Below are positions 18,045 through 28,200 of a stretch of 64,000 nucleotides of DNA, in pieces (within the stretch, counting starts at the first letter, position 1; the number at the start of each line of letters is the position of its first letter). Below the pieces are notes generated by a model. That model was not told the origin of the DNA. It did no database searches and was given only the letters and a program-made list of their open reading frames with translations. The translations under genes and the position numbers were made by a program. Source of the stretch: Octadecabacter sp. SW4 (GTDB lineage: Bacteria; Pseudomonadota; Alphaproteobacteria; Rhodobacterales; Rhodobacteraceae); NCBI RefSeq assembly GCF_008065155.1, contig NZ_CP042819.1, positions 1,736,001-1,800,000 of the forward strand. The letters are read 5' to 3'.

Positions 18045-19439
18045 CTACATATGGATCACGCGCCCGTAGGCATCGAGCACGCTCTCATGCATCATTTCCG
18101 ATAGTGTCGGGTGCGGGAAGACGGTGTTCATCAGGTCTTCTTCGGTGGTTTCCAGCTGGCGGCCCACCACATAGCCCTGAATCAGTTCGGTCACTTCGGC
18201 ACCAATCATGTGCGCGCCCAGCAGTTCGCCGGTTTTCGCATCAAACACGGTTTTGACCATGCCCTCGGCCTCGCCCAAGGCGATGGCCTTGCCGTTGCCG
18301 ATGAACGGGAACCGCCCGACCTTGATGTCATAACCCAGTTCCTTGGCCTTGGCCTCGGTGTAGCCGACGCTGGCGACCTGCGGGTGACAATAGGTGCATC
18401 CGGCGATGCTTTCGGGTTTGACCGGATGGGCGTGTTTGCCCGCAATCAGGTCGGCGACCATGACACCTTCATGGGAGGCCTTGTGGGCCAGCCACGGCGC
18501 GCCGGCGATATCACCGATGGCATAAAGCCCCTCGACGCCGGTGCGGCAGAATTCATCCGTGACCACATGGGTGCGGTCAATCTTGACGCCCAGCTCCTCA
18601 AGGCCCAGCCCTTCGACGTTGCCAACGATCCCGACGGCGGAAATGACCGTGTCAAAGTCGATCTTTTCAACCTTGCCGCCCGCTTCGATATGCGCCGTCA
18701 CCTTGCCTTTGCCGCGATCCAGCTGTTTGACCGTGGATTTCTCCATGATCTTCATGCCCTGTTTGACGAACTGCTTTTTGGCAAAGGCGCTGATTTCGGC
18801 GTCTTCTACGGGCAGCACGCGGTCCATGACTTCGACAACGGTCGTGTCAGCGCCCAAGGTGTTATAAAAGCTTGCAAATTCAATACCAATCGCGCCTGAC
18901 CCGATAACCAGCAGTTTCTTGGGCATGCGCGGCGGTTGCAGCGCATGGCGGTAGGTCCAGACCAGATCGCCATCGGCCTCAAGACCGGGCAATTCGCGGG
19001 CGCGCGCGCCAGTGGCGACGATGATGTTCTTGGCGCTCAGGTCTTCGGTGCCCTTGTCGGTCTTGACGCTGACCTTGCCCTTGGCGGGCAATGTCGCCTC
19101 TCCCATGACGACGGTAATCTTGTTCTTTTTCATCAGATGACCGATGCCACCCGACAACTGCCCGGCGACCCCGCGCGAGCGTTTGACCACGGCCTCCAGA
19201 TCGTAATCGATGCCGGTGGCTTTCAGACCGAACTCCTTGGCGCGGTGCATCAGGTGGAACACCTCCGAACTGCGCAGCAGCGCCTTGGTCGGGATACAGC
19301 CCCAGTTGAGGCAAATACCGCCCAGATTTTCACGCTCGACAATGGCGACTTTCATCCCCAGTTGCGCGCCGCGAATGGCCGCCACATAGCCGCCCGGTCC
19401 GGCACCGATAACGATCAGATCGAAATTGCTGGCAGCCAT
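18045..19439 (-). CDS. lpdA: Dihydrolipoyl dehydrogenase
   Basis: 464-residue flavoprotein disulfide reductase, the E3 subunit of 2-oxoacid dehydrogenase and glycine cleavage complexes. It has the FAD site IGAGPGGYVAAIRGAQLG, redox-active Cys43 and Cys48 in GGICLNWGCIPTK, the second dinucleotide fold VIGSGAIGIEFA, and the interface HPTLSEMMHE with catalytic His and Glu. No E1 or E2 genes are adjacent, so it probably serves a complex encoded elsewhere. A perfect palindrome lies 20 bases upstream of the start. Confidence 0.96.
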   Translation of the reverse strand: MAASNFDLIVIGAGPGGYVAAIRGAQLGMKVAIVERENLGGICLNWGCIPTKALLRSSEVFHLMHRAKEFGLKATGIDYDLEAVVKRSRGVAGQLSGGIGHLMKKNKITVVMGEATLPAKGKVSVKTDKGTEDLSAKNIIVATGARARELPGLEADGDLVWTYRHALQPPRMPKKLLVIGSGAIGIEFASFYNTLGADTTVVEVMDRVLPVEDAEISAFAKKQFVKQGMKIMEKSTVKQLDRGKGKVTAHIEAGGKVEKIDFDTVISAVGIVGNVEGLGLEELGVKIDRTHVVTDEFCRTGVEGLYAIGDIAGAPWLAHKASHEGVMVADLIAGKHAHPVKPESIAGCTYCHPQVASVGYTEAKAKELGYDIKVGRFPFIGNGKAIALGEAEGMVKTVFDAKTGELLGAHMIGAEVTELIQGYVVGRQLETTEEDLMNTVFPHPTLSEMMHESVLDAYGRVIHM

Positions 19440-19458
19440 GTGCCCCTCCCTTGGATTA

Positions 19459-19486
19459 CGAATTAGTTTGACATTAAACTAATTCG
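19459..19486. promoter_or_regulatory. AT-rich perfect palindrome upstream of lpdA
   Basis: CGAATTAGTTT (19459-19469) and AAACTAATTCG (19476-19486) form a perfect 11-bp inverted repeat around a 6-base centre. It is strongly AT-rich in a GC-rich genome and lies 20 bases upstream of the lpdA start. The shape suits a MarR-, TetR- or GntR-type operator; no regulator gene is adjacent. Confidence 0.6.
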
Positions 19487-19519
19487 CAAAGGCCTGCCAG
19501 TGACCTTAGGGCATGGCAG

Positions 19520-21052
19520 CTATTTCCTGCGTGCAACCCCTTTGGCCGGGGGCGCATCGGCGCGGCACACGGTGTTGCGCCCCGCCTCCTTGGCGCGGTA
19601 AAGCGCCTCATCAGCGCGTTTGAGCAGGGCTTGCGGGGTCATGCCGCTGGTCGGAAAAGCCGAGACACCCGCCGAAATCGTGACGCGTGGCAGCGGGCCA
19701 TCGTGATAGCGCACCTGCGTCGCCGCAATCGTTTCACGCAGCATTTCGGCGAGTTCGACAGCGCGCGCCAGATCAGCCTTTGGGACCAGCACGGCAAACT
19801 CCTCACCACCGATGCGGCAGCAAACCTCGCCATCACTCATCACATCGCGCAGCTTTTCACCAATGGCGCGCAGCACCATATCGCCCGCATCATGGCCGTG
19901 ATTGTCGTTGAAATTCTTGAACTTGTCGGCATCAAACGACACCAGCCCGAAACTACGTTTCTTGCGATCACAGATCGAAATCTCGCGCCGCATCGCATCC
20001 ATGAAATAGCGCCGGTTATAGAGCCCCGTCAGCGGGTCGCGGATGGATTGGTCATGCAATTCGTCGCGCAGCTTGACGTTGGCAATCGCCATCGAAATAT
20101 GTTCGCCGCAACGCACCGCAAAGGCACCGCTGTCGCGCACATGCCCCCCCTGCCCGGGCGCGCGGTCAAATCGGATGTGCAGCAATCCGACGGTGTCGCC
20201 GTGGGCGACGATCGGCACGCAGATATAGGTGTCCACCATGGGCGCATCATCGGATTTGGCGTGATCGCAGGGAAAACACATGCCCTGCGCGTCATATTCA
20301 TAGGCGCGGCCACGGCGCAGCGCCCAGCAACTGTCAGGCGCGATATGGTCATGCAACTGGTCCGCAGGCCAGGCGCACATTCCGTCAAGCACATCGCGGC
20401 TATTGGAGTAGACATAAAGTTCGCCGGCACTGCCGGGGATCAGTTTATCCATGAATTTGGTGACGATCATGAACAATTCGTCCAGGGATTTGCACGATTG
20501 CAACCACTCATCAAGATTGCCGAGCATCTTGGCTTCTTCCTGGCGCGCGCGTTCGGTAGCCAACACATCCTTGGCGCGGCTTTCGGCCATTTCCGCCGTG
20601 ATCTTGGCATTGGCAAGGTCGCGCGCGACGCGCCGCGCCTCGGACACATCGGTGAATGTCACCACATAGCCGCCGCCGCGCGCGGGCCGCGCGCTGGACA
20701 AAACCACCCGCCCCGAGGGAAGCACCAGATCGAAGGAATAGGGTTGATGCGCCTTGATCCGCGCGTCTGATTTCTCGCGATCCTCGTTCGATATTTGCCC
20801 GTGCGACAGGGCCTTGTCGCGAAATTCGTCCCGTTCGGTGCCAATACTCAGGTCATCGCCGTCAATTTCAAGGACATCGAAAATGCGGGTGTTATGCAAT
20901 TCGCATATCCCGTCTTGCGACCAGACGAGGATCCCCTGTTCCATGATATTCATGATTTCGGTGGCCAGGTCGGCATGCCCGTCGTCTGTCAGGTCAAGCC
21001 CGGCTTGCCAGGACGGAACCGGCGCATCCCTGTCGATACTGTCGTGTTTCAC
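19520..21052 (-). CDS. PAS-GAF-GGDEF diguanylate cyclase
   Basis: 510-residue cytosolic signalling protein. Order: PAS (about 25-140), short coiled coil (about 140-175), GAF-like sensor (about 180-330), GGDEF (about 340-505). The active site is GGEEF (415-419), so c-di-GMP synthesis is expected. The position of the inhibitory RxxD site reads SDGE, so product inhibition at the I-site is probably absent. The GAF part has CWALRRGRAYEYDAQGMCFPCDHA, with several cysteines that could bind a cofactor or sense redox state; this is inference. It stands alone between lpdA and a DUF924 gene. Confidence 0.93.
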   Translation of the reverse strand: MKHDSIDRDAPVPSWQAGLDLTDDGHADLATEIMNIMEQGILVWSQDGICELHNTRIFDVLEIDGDDLSIGTERDEFRDKALSHGQISNEDREKSDARIKAHQPYSFDLVLPSGRVVLSSARPARGGGYVVTFTDVSEARRVARDLANAKITAEMAESRAKDVLATERARQEEAKMLGNLDEWLQSCKSLDELFMIVTKFMDKLIPGSAGELYVYSNSRDVLDGMCAWPADQLHDHIAPDSCWALRRGRAYEYDAQGMCFPCDHAKSDDAPMVDTYICVPIVAHGDTVGLLHIRFDRAPGQGGHVRDSGAFAVRCGEHISMAIANVKLRDELHDQSIRDPLTGLYNRRYFMDAMRREISICDRKKRSFGLVSFDADKFKNFNDNHGHDAGDMVLRAIGEKLRDVMSDGEVCCRIGGEEFAVLVPKADLARAVELAEMLRETIAATQVRYHDGPLPRVTISAGVSAFPTSGMTPQALLKRADEALYRAKEAGRNTVCRADAPPAKGVARRK

Positions 21053-21154
21053 CTGCGCACCTATTCCTCAAACATGGGCGTTTGTCGCGCGAAAACCTTG
21101 CTGCAAGATTAATCGCGCCACCGGCGACAGCGACAAAAATATCAAATTTTAAAC

Positions 21155-21739
21155 TCAGGCAGCGGCAGAGCTATCCACTGCACGCAGGGCGGCCGCATAG
21201 CCCCCTTCGGCCATCCACGCGGTTTCCGCTTCGGTGCTGGGCCGCCCAAGTGCCGCATTGCGGAACGGAAAGCGCCCGAACAGGCGGATCACTTCGCGGT
21301 GGGCGCGGGCGTGGCGCAGGTTTTCGGCCCCCGCATTGCTCATCCGGCTGCAAATCAGGCGCACGGCCCGGTCCTGATCAATCAGATTTTCGGAATGCAC
21401 CAGCGGCATGTAAAAGAAATGCCGCGCGGGTTCACCGATTTTCAGATCCCAGTCGCGGTTGATCGCGATCTTTGATGCGGCGCGCGCGGATTTGTCGGAA
21501 CTGAATGCCTCTCCGGCGTCGCGGAACATGTTGCGCGGGAACTGATCGGTCAGGATGATATAGGCCAGCGTGCCCGCCGGATAGGTCAACCACAAGCCGC
21601 AGGCACCATCCTTGGCCTCTTGCCATGTGGGCAGGAACTTGTCGCGGATTTCGCTGTCAAGCTCGGCGCCGCCACCATACCAGCCCTTGGGGCCAACTTC
21701 GTCAAACCAGTATGTCAGGATGTTCTCAGGTGTGACCAC
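21155..21739 (-). CDS. DUF924 family protein
   Basis: 194-residue protein of the DUF924 alpha-helical (TPR-like) family. It has the family marks ILTYWFDEVGPKGWYGGG, LTDQFPRNMFRDAGEAF and FFYMPLVHSE. No biochemical function is established for this widespread family. It is separated by about 100 bases from the diguanylate cyclase gene and by 51 bases from the MFS gene, all on the minus strand. Confidence 0.9.
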   Translation of the reverse strand: MVTPENILTYWFDEVGPKGWYGGGAELDSEIRDKFLPTWQEAKDGACGLWLTYPAGTLAYIILTDQFPRNMFRDAGEAFSSDKSARAASKIAINRDWDLKIGEPARHFFYMPLVHSENLIDQDRAVRLICSRMSNAGAENLRHARAHREVIRLFGRFPFRNAALGRPSTEAETAWMAEGGYAAALRAVDSSAAA

Positions 21740-21790
21740 GGAACCTCCTCCCCTCTATGTGCGACCGTAACAGATGAAAGCGTTGCAGTT

Positions 21791-23082
21791 TCATGGCGTT
21801 GTGGCAACCCTCTCGGCTTGTTGTGCCTCACTCTCCTGTTGCTCATCGGCGTCAATGTAGATTTCCTGCGCCACCTCGGCGAGCACCGGAGAGGACGTCG
21901 GTGAGACAGGCGTATAGGGCACCATGTCCTCGACGGGGGTGGCCGTGGGGCGACGGGTCATCCGGTAAAGACCATAAATCGCGACCGCCCCCATCAACGC
22001 GGTGATCAGCAACCAGAAGGCATGCGGGCCGATCACGCCCATGCCCCAGCCGATCACCAGCGGGCCGGCAATGGCCCCGACCCCGTTGATAAACAGGAAA
22101 CCGGCCGAAGCGGCGGCCATATCCTCGTGTTCAAGATAGTCGTTGGCATAGGCGATCAGCAGGGAATAAAGCGGGTTCGAGGTGCCCCCGACAAAGCCCG
22201 CCCCGATCATCAGCATCGTAAACGACCCCGCGCCGAACAGCGTTGCCAGCACGGCGCCAAAGGCCCCAGCCGCGCCCATCGCGATGATCAGCACACGGCG
22301 GTCCATCCGGTCCGACAGCCAGCCGATCGGATATTGCGACACCAGCGCACTGACATAGATCACCGACACGAGGATCGAAATCCGCGCCACGCTCAGCCCG
22401 ATTTCAGTGCCATAGACGGCCACCATCCCGAACTGCGCCGAATAGACACCGCCCAGCAGGAACATCCCCACCGACGCCAGCGGTGAGGCCTTGATCAGGT
22501 CGCGCAACCGCATCGGCTTGGTGCTGTCAAAGGCCGGTGTCGGCACCACCGACAACAGAATCGGCGCAAAGGCCAGCGACACAAGGACCGACGGGATGAT
22601 GAACAGCGTATAGCCCGACACATCACCTTGGGAAATGATCGCCTGCGCAGCGACGATCCCGCCCATCTGCACGATCATGTAGACCGACAGCGCCTGCCCG
22701 CGGGTTTCGTTGGTGGCGGCATTATTCAGCCAGCTTTCCGCCGTCACGTAAACGCCGGAAAAACAGAACCCGATCACGACGCGCCCAAGGGTCCAGGCCC
22801 AGACTTCGGGCAGGACAGGATAAAGAATCAGCACCGCCGAAATCATCGACCCAAGCGCGGCAAAGACCCGCACATGGCCAACCCGCCGGATCATTTCGGG
22901 CGCAAGCCGCGACCCCCCAGAAAGCCGACAAAATAGGCGGACATGACAAAGGACATCTGAAAGGCGCTGAAATCTTCGGCGGCGCCGCGCAGGCCCAGCA
23001 AGGTGCCCTGCAAGCCGTTGCCCACCATCAGCATGAACATGCCCAGAAACAATGCCCAGGACGCGCCAAGAACTTTGATCAT
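21791..23082 (-). pseudogene. MFS transporter with a one-base frameshift
   Basis: Two minus-strand frames together give a normal MFS permease of about 430 residues. The first frame starts at 23082 (MIKVLGASWALFLG) and ends in VGFLGG. The second continues from SRLAPEMIRRVGHVRVF to the stop at 21791. The join lies in a run of six G (plus-strand C at 22913-22918); seven would restore the frame. About 12 hydrophobic helices and LLSVVPTPAF / GWLSDRMDRR loops are visible. The acidic C-terminal tail is cytosolic. A sequencing indel and true inactivation both fit. Substrate unknown. Confidence 0.85.
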
Positions 23083-23225
23083 TTCGTCCCCTTTCGGGCG
23101 TCATTTACCCGAGGTTAACCACCGTTCCCACTGTCCTGTCCGATATCCGCGACATGCCAGCAACCATCAGCGCCCCTTAGGCCCGTTCGCTCTGCCATGT
23201 CCACGTTAAATTGCGGTAAATCGGA

Positions 23226-24278
23226 TCACGCTTTCGGCAAAAGAAGCGACGCATCCCCATAGGAAAAAAACCGATACTTTTGCGCAATGGCATGGGCATA
23301 AATGTCACGCACCCGCGCAGGGCCCATCAGCGCCGAAACCAGCATCATCAGCGTCGATTTGGGCAGGTGGAAATTGGTCATCAACCCGTCGGCAACCCGG
23401 AATATGAAACCCGGCGTGATGAAGATATCCGTTGGCCCCTCCCACGGGGCAACACCACCGTCCGTGGCCGCACTTTCGATCAATCGCAGGGCCGTGGTGC
23501 CCACCGGAATGACCCGCCCGCCAGCGGCTCGGGTCGCGTTGATTTCACCTGCGGCCTGCGCGCTGACATGGCCCCATTCGGCATGCATCTTGTGATCGGC
23601 GATATCATCGACCTTGACCGGCAAAAAGGTGCCCGCCCCCACATGCAGGGTCACATAGGTGAACTGCACGCCCTTGGCCGCCAGCGCATCCAGCATCGCG
23701 CGATCCAGATGCAATGACGCGGTGGGGGCTGCGACCGCGCCCTTGTGGCGCGCCCAGACGGTTTGATAGTCACGTTTGTCGGCCTCGTCCGCCGCGCGCC
23801 TGGCAGCGATATAGGGCGGCAGGGGCATCGCGCCCGCTTTGGCCAGGGCGGCGTCAAAATCATCACCCGTCAGGTTGAATCGCAAAACGCCCTGCCCGTC
23901 AACGACCGCCGCAAGACTGGCCGACAAATCAGGCGAAAACACCACCGTTTCAGCGATTTTCAGCTTGCGCAGCGGCTTGATCAGCGCGGCCCAACAGCCA
24001 TCCGCGCGCGGCTCCAGCAGGGTGACTTCGATGCGCGCCTGCACGACCCCTTGGGCCGACTCGCGCCTGCGTTCACCGGTCAATCGCGCCGGAATGACCT
24101 TGGTATCGTTCAGCACCAACCGATCCCCCGCATGCAGGACATCAACCAGATCGCGCACGTGCAGATCGCGCGTGTCATCACCCTGCGCCAGCAATAGGCG
24201 CGCATCACCGCGCGGCGTCACAGGACGTGTCGCGATCAGGTCATCAGGCAGATCGAAATCAAAGTCACTCAGCTGCAC
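23226..24278 (-). CDS. queA: tRNA preQ1(34) S-adenosylmethionine ribosyltransferase-isomerase
   Basis: 350-residue QueA, which transfers and isomerises the ribosyl part of SAM onto preQ1 in tRNA to make epoxyqueuosine. It has the family sequence [27 protein letters not shown], the [11 protein letters not shown] region, [14 protein letters not shown], and [15 protein letters not shown] near the end. It is next to, and in the same direction as, the large AsmA-like gene, 22 bases apart. Confidence 0.96.
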   Translation of the reverse strand: MQLSDFDFDLPDDLIATRPVTPRGDARLLLAQGDDTRDLHVRDLVDVLHAGDRLVLNDTKVIPARLTGERRRESAQGVVQARIEVTLLEPRADGCWAALIKPLRKLKIAETVVFSPDLSASLAAVVDGQGVLRFNLTGDDFDAALAKAGAMPLPPYIAARRAADEADKRDYQTVWARHKGAVAAPTASLHLDRAMLDALAAKGVQFTYVTLHVGAGTFLPVKVDDIADHKMHAEWGHVSAQAAGEINATRAAGGRVIPVGTTALRLIESAATDGGVAPWEGPTDIFITPGFIFRVADGLMTNFHLPKSTLMMLVSALMGPARVRDIYAHAIAQKYRFFSYGDASLLLPKA

Positions 24279-24300
24279 GCCGCTCTCCCGTTTTAGGCCG

Positions 24301-27300
24301 CTATTGCCCGACCTGCGGCGGCGGGCGGCGGAAAATCTCGCGAAACATCCCCGGTGTCAGCGCACTGAGCGGATTGACCGCAACACGGGCACTATCGACA
24401 GGGCCGCGCAGGGTAAAGTTAAAGCCGATGAACCCCTCGCCCGGGCGGGTCAAAAAGCTGCCGATCCCGTTGAGCAGATAAATCGGCGACACCACACCCT
24501 GAAAATCCATGTTGCGATCCGCGATGCGATAAACCCCGTCCAGCGACAGCCCAAGACCGGGACCAACGGCGCTGGATTGCGTGATGATGATCCGGTCGGG
24601 GGTGATGCGAAACTGGGCGTCCACATTGCTAAAGGACAGCCCTTGCCCGTCCAGCTGCTGCAACAAGCCCACGACACTGATCGCATTCAGCAATCCGGCA
24701 AGGGCGGGGGCGTCGCGCACGCGCAGGTTTGTCGCCGCAAGGGTGCCGTCATAGCTGCCCTCGGCCCCGGCGGGCAGCAAGGTCAGGTCCATCTCGCCCC
24801 CCTGGGCGTTGCGCAACAGTCCGGCCGCGCGAAACACGCCGCCTGCGTCATTGCTGACGATGCGCACGGCTGACCGCCCGCGGCTGGGAACGACCGTGCC
24901 CTGCACCGCTGCGCCGCCGTTCACCCGTGCCGAAAAGCCGCCGGAAAACCCGCCTGCGCTGTCAAATTCACCGCGAAAATCCGTCAGGGCAATGCCTTCG
25001 GAAATCTGCAAGGTATTGAGCGCAATCTCCATCGGGCCTCCCTGCCCGGCGCTGTCGCCAAAATCGGCGCTGCGCAAATCCAGCAGACCGCCCGCAACCA
25101 CTACCTGCGCGGGCCGCCCCGCACCACGCCCGCGCAAGATCACCGGCGCATCAAGCCAGTCGCCCAACTGCACCCGCGAAAAACGTGCCGCCTCAAGCCC
25201 GCCCGTTGCGCTGATACCGATCGCGCCCTGCGCCCGCAGCCCGCCCGCGTCGATTGTCAGTGCCGAAATATCCGGCACCGGACCCAGCGTGCCGTCAACA
25301 TGCAGATCGCCGCCGCTCTCGGCCGCCTTGCGCCAGCCAAGGGCGGGCAGTTGCAAGCCAAGCCCCGCCAACCCGGACGACAGCGTGAAAACAGGCGGGC
25401 TGTCGCGCTGCAAATTGATGGTCACATCTGCCGTGGTGGCCCCGCTCAGCGTCCCGCTTGGCAAACCGATGTTGAATTCATCGGCAAAGCGCTGCGAAAG
25501 CTCGACCTCGCCAGAAATCGTCGAGCGGCCGCCGTTGCCCGGGCCAAAGGCCTGTTGCCATTGCACCGTAGCGGGCACCGTGCCAACGCGCACCGGCCCG
25601 CTGATCGTCATACCTGCGTTGTCGGCACGCAGCGCCAGTTCGGAGGCGGCCAATCGGCGGTCGGGGACCAACACGCTGCTTTGCACGTCGCGCAGGGTGG
25701 CAGTGGCGCGATAGATAATCTCGTCGCGCGGAACACGGCGACGCAGAGGCAGGTTGATCTGCGCGGCAATCTGCGCACGCCCGTCGGCAAGCGTCGTTGC
25801 CAATCCGGCCTTGCTGATAAACCCGAACGGGTCGTGATCAAGGATCGCAAGGGCTGCGGTGACGGTGCTGGCAATCTGCAAATCCACCTGCGCAGGTGGT
25901 GCGGGGGTGCGCAGATCGGGAATGATGAAGGTCGATCCGTCAAGCACCATGCGCCCGCCTTCGGGCGGGGTGACGATCCCGCGATCCAGCGCCACGCTCA
26001 GGGCCGTGCCGTCAAAGCTCAGCAATCCCTGCCCGCCCGTGATCGGCGGCAGTGCCTTGACGTATCGCAGGTTCAGCGCGTCAAATTCCGTTGTCATGCT
26101 GATCACGGCGGGCCGGGAGGGGCGCAACCGCACCGCCGCCCTCAGATCGGAAAACGCGGCCCCCAGCAGGTTTTCCGCGAACCATCTGCGGGTGCGCGGT
26201 ATCAGCTGCGCAGGCCAGACCGCCATCAGCCGGTCGCGCGACAGGCTGTCCATCGCCCCGTCCAGCGACACCTGCCAGCCGTCCGGCGCGGCCAGAACCT
26301 CGCCGCGCAGGGTGGCGCGCTGCTGGTCGTTTTGCAAAACCGCCTGCCCAAGGGTCAGCGTGAAAGGATCAAGCCGCAGGCGGAAATCGGCGATCGCCGT
26401 GCCCACATCCACCGCAGTCGTGTAGACCCCGCCGGGGTTGACCTGCATTTCGCCCAGATTGAGCTGCGCAAGAATTGCGGCGGGCCAGCCCTCGCTGAAT
26501 TCGCGTAGATAGGCCTTGCCGCTGCCCTGAAAACTGCCCCAGCCCGATTGCACATCAATATAGGAAAAATTGACTTCGGCCGCGACCGGATCATAGGTCA
26601 GATAGGTGCGCGCCTGTTCAAAGTGGATCGGACGGGTGGCGTTGGTGGGGCGCAGATCGCCCTGCCCGATTTCCAGCAATGCATTCAGCGGACCAAGCGC
26701 GCCGTCATCATCAATGCTGGCGCGCAGGGTCGCCGAAATGGGCGCCTCGATCACCGACAGCCAGCTCAGGGCGGGCGATTGGGTCGCCAGATCCGCCGCC
26801 GCCGCATCAGTGATCCTGAGGCTGACATCAGCCGCACGCGAACGGCGCGGACTTGTGTAGCTCAGCGTCATCACCGTCACATAGGACCGGCCAGACAGCA
26901 GCGCGACCTCGCCGCGCAGGGCCGTCCGATCATTGCGCAGATCAAGATCAAGCTGGCCCCCGTCCACAGTCCAGCTGCGTCCGGCGCGGGCATCGTCGAA
27001 ATTCACGATCAAACCGTCTGCCTGCACCCGTTCCAGCGCAGCCAGTTCACTGCGGTCAAACACCTGATCGGCTTCATCAAGAAGTGCGGTCAGGCTTGCC
27101 GCCTCGGTCACCGTCGCCACCGAGCCGCCAAAGGCCACGGCTACGCGGCCATCGCGCCCGCGCCGCAGGTTGATCTGCGCGCCTTGCAAACGCACCTCTT
27201 GCGCCAGCACTTCACCATGCATCAACCCGCGCGGCGAAAGCAGGCCCTCGACCTCGGGAAAGCGGGCGATGGGGGTGCCTTCGCGGTCGCGCAGCACCGC

Positions 27301-27576
27301 GTTGGTCAAGCGGATACGCGGATGCAAATCGGTGCCGATTGTAAAGAAAATCCTGCCAAACCGGAGGTTTGCACCATCCAGCACCTCGGCCACGCGGGCT
27401 TCGACGCGGGTCTTGATCCAGGTGGGGGCGGTGATTTCGCGCCCCAGCATCATCACCACGCCGATCACGCCAAACAACACCGGCAGGCCTGCCAACAGCA
27501 GCACCGTGCGCGCGATGTGGCGCTTTTTGATCCGCCGTTTGCGCGGCGGTTCGGCTGGCGTTTTCGGATCAGTCAT
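24301..27576 (-). CDS. YhdP-like / AsmA-C (DUF3971) membrane protein
   Basis: 1091-residue protein. It has a basic N-terminal tail ([14 protein letters not shown]), one transmembrane helix (about 27-50) and a long periplasmic beta-rich body with the DUF3971 pattern. It ends in an AsmA-like C-terminal domain ([26 protein letters not shown] to [40 protein letters not shown]). This architecture is shared with YhdP/TamB-like bridge proteins that move phospholipid between inner and outer membranes; transfer of that role to this protein is inference. No frameshift is seen. ATG at 27576. Confidence 0.88.
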   Translation of the reverse strand: MTDPKTPAEPPRKRRIKKRHIARTVLLLAGLPVLFGVIGVVMMLGREITAPTWIKTRVEARVAEVLDGANLRFGRIFFTIGTDLHPRIRLTNAVLRDREGTPIARFPEVEGLLSPRGLMHGEVLAQEVRLQGAQINLRRGRDGRVAVAFGGSVATVTEAASLTALLDEADQVFDRSELAALERVQADGLIVNFDDARAGRSWTVDGGQLDLDLRNDRTALRGEVALLSGRSYVTVMTLSYTSPRRSRAADVSLRITDAAAADLATQSPALSWLSVIEAPISATLRASIDDDGALGPLNALLEIGQGDLRPTNATRPIHFEQARTYLTYDPVAAEVNFSYIDVQSGWGSFQGSGKAYLREFSEGWPAAILAQLNLGEMQVNPGGVYTTAVDVGTAIADFRLRLDPFTLTLGQAVLQNDQQRATLRGEVLAAPDGWQVSLDGAMDSLSRDRLMAVWPAQLIPRTRRWFAENLLGAAFSDLRAAVRLRPSRPAVISMTTEFDALNLRYVKALPPITGGQGLLSFDGTALSVALDRGIVTPPEGGRMVLDGSTFIIPDLRTPAPPAQVDLQIASTVTAALAILDHDPFGFISKAGLATTLADGRAQIAAQINLPLRRRVPRDEIIYRATATLRDVQSSVLVPDRRLAASELALRADNAGMTISGPVRVGTVPATVQWQQAFGPGNGGRSTISGEVELSQRFADEFNIGLPSGTLSGATTADVTINLQRDSPPVFTLSSGLAGLGLQLPALGWRKAAESGGDLHVDGTLGPVPDISALTIDAGGLRAQGAIGISATGGLEAARFSRVQLGDWLDAPVILRGRGAGRPAQVVVAGGLLDLRSADFGDSAGQGGPMEIALNTLQISEGIALTDFRGEFDSAGGFSGGFSARVNGGAAVQGTVVPSRGRSAVRIVSNDAGGVFRAAGLLRNAQGGEMDLTLLPAGAEGSYDGTLAATNLRVRDAPALAGLLNAISVVGLLQQLDGQGLSFSNVDAQFRITPDRIIITQSSAVGPGLGLSLDGVYRIADRNMDFQGVVSPIYLLNGIGSFLTRPGEGFIGFNFTLRGPVDSARVAVNPLSALTPGMFREIFRRPPPQVGQ

Positions 27577-27681
27577 GAAAACAATGCTTTGCGGCCCTTG
27601 GCGACAGTTATGCCTTTATATTCGCGTGTTGCGACCTAAAACAAAACACGAAACAACAACCCTGCGCAAAGGAGTGCTGAA

Positions 27682-28155
27682 ATGTCCAATCCCACCCCCG
27701 AAATCGACGATCCCGCCCCCGCCATCAGCCTGCCCCGCGATGGTGGCGACACGGTCTCGCTGGCCGATTACGCGGGCCAGACGATCGTGCTCTATTTCTA
27801 TCCGCGCGACGACACGCCGGGCTGCACGAAAGAGGCCATCGGCTTTACCGAACAGGCCGCTGAATTTGCCGCCGCGGGGGCGGTGGTGCTGGGTGTTTCC
27901 AAGGACAGCGTCAAAAAGCACGACAAATTCCGCGATAAACACAACCTCGGCGTGGTTCTGCTGTCGGATGAAAATTCTGATACCTGCGAGCGCTATGGCG
28001 TCTGGGTCGAAAAGAGCATGTATGGCAAGACCTACATGGGGATCGAGCGCGCGACCTTTCTGATCGACGGCGCAGGCAAGATCACGCAGATCTGGCGCAA
28101 GGTCAAAGTGCCCGGCCACGTGGACGCGGTGCTGGCGGCGGCGCGCGCGCTTTAG
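27682..28155 (+). CDS. bcp: Peroxiredoxin of the Bcp type
   Basis: 157-residue thiol peroxidase reducing hydrogen peroxide and organic hydroperoxides; cytosolic. The peroxidatic Cys48 is in YPRDDTPGCTKEAIGF. The second Cys, five residues on in E. coli Bcp, is absent. Another Cys (SDTCERYG, about residue 95) could be the resolving residue. Ribosome-binding site aaaggag, ATG at 27682. It is divergent from the AsmA-like gene. Confidence 0.94.
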   Translation: MSNPTPEIDDPAPAISLPRDGGDTVSLADYAGQTIVLYFYPRDDTPGCTKEAIGFTEQAAEFAAAGAVVLGVSKDSVKKHDKFRDKHNLGVVLLSDENSDTCERYGVWVEKSMYGKTYMGIERATFLIDGAGKITQIWRKVKVPGHVDAVLAAARAL

Positions 28156-28200
28156 CTTGCGCACGGCGCGGGATTTGTCGACACAGGAACGGGGGCCAGC

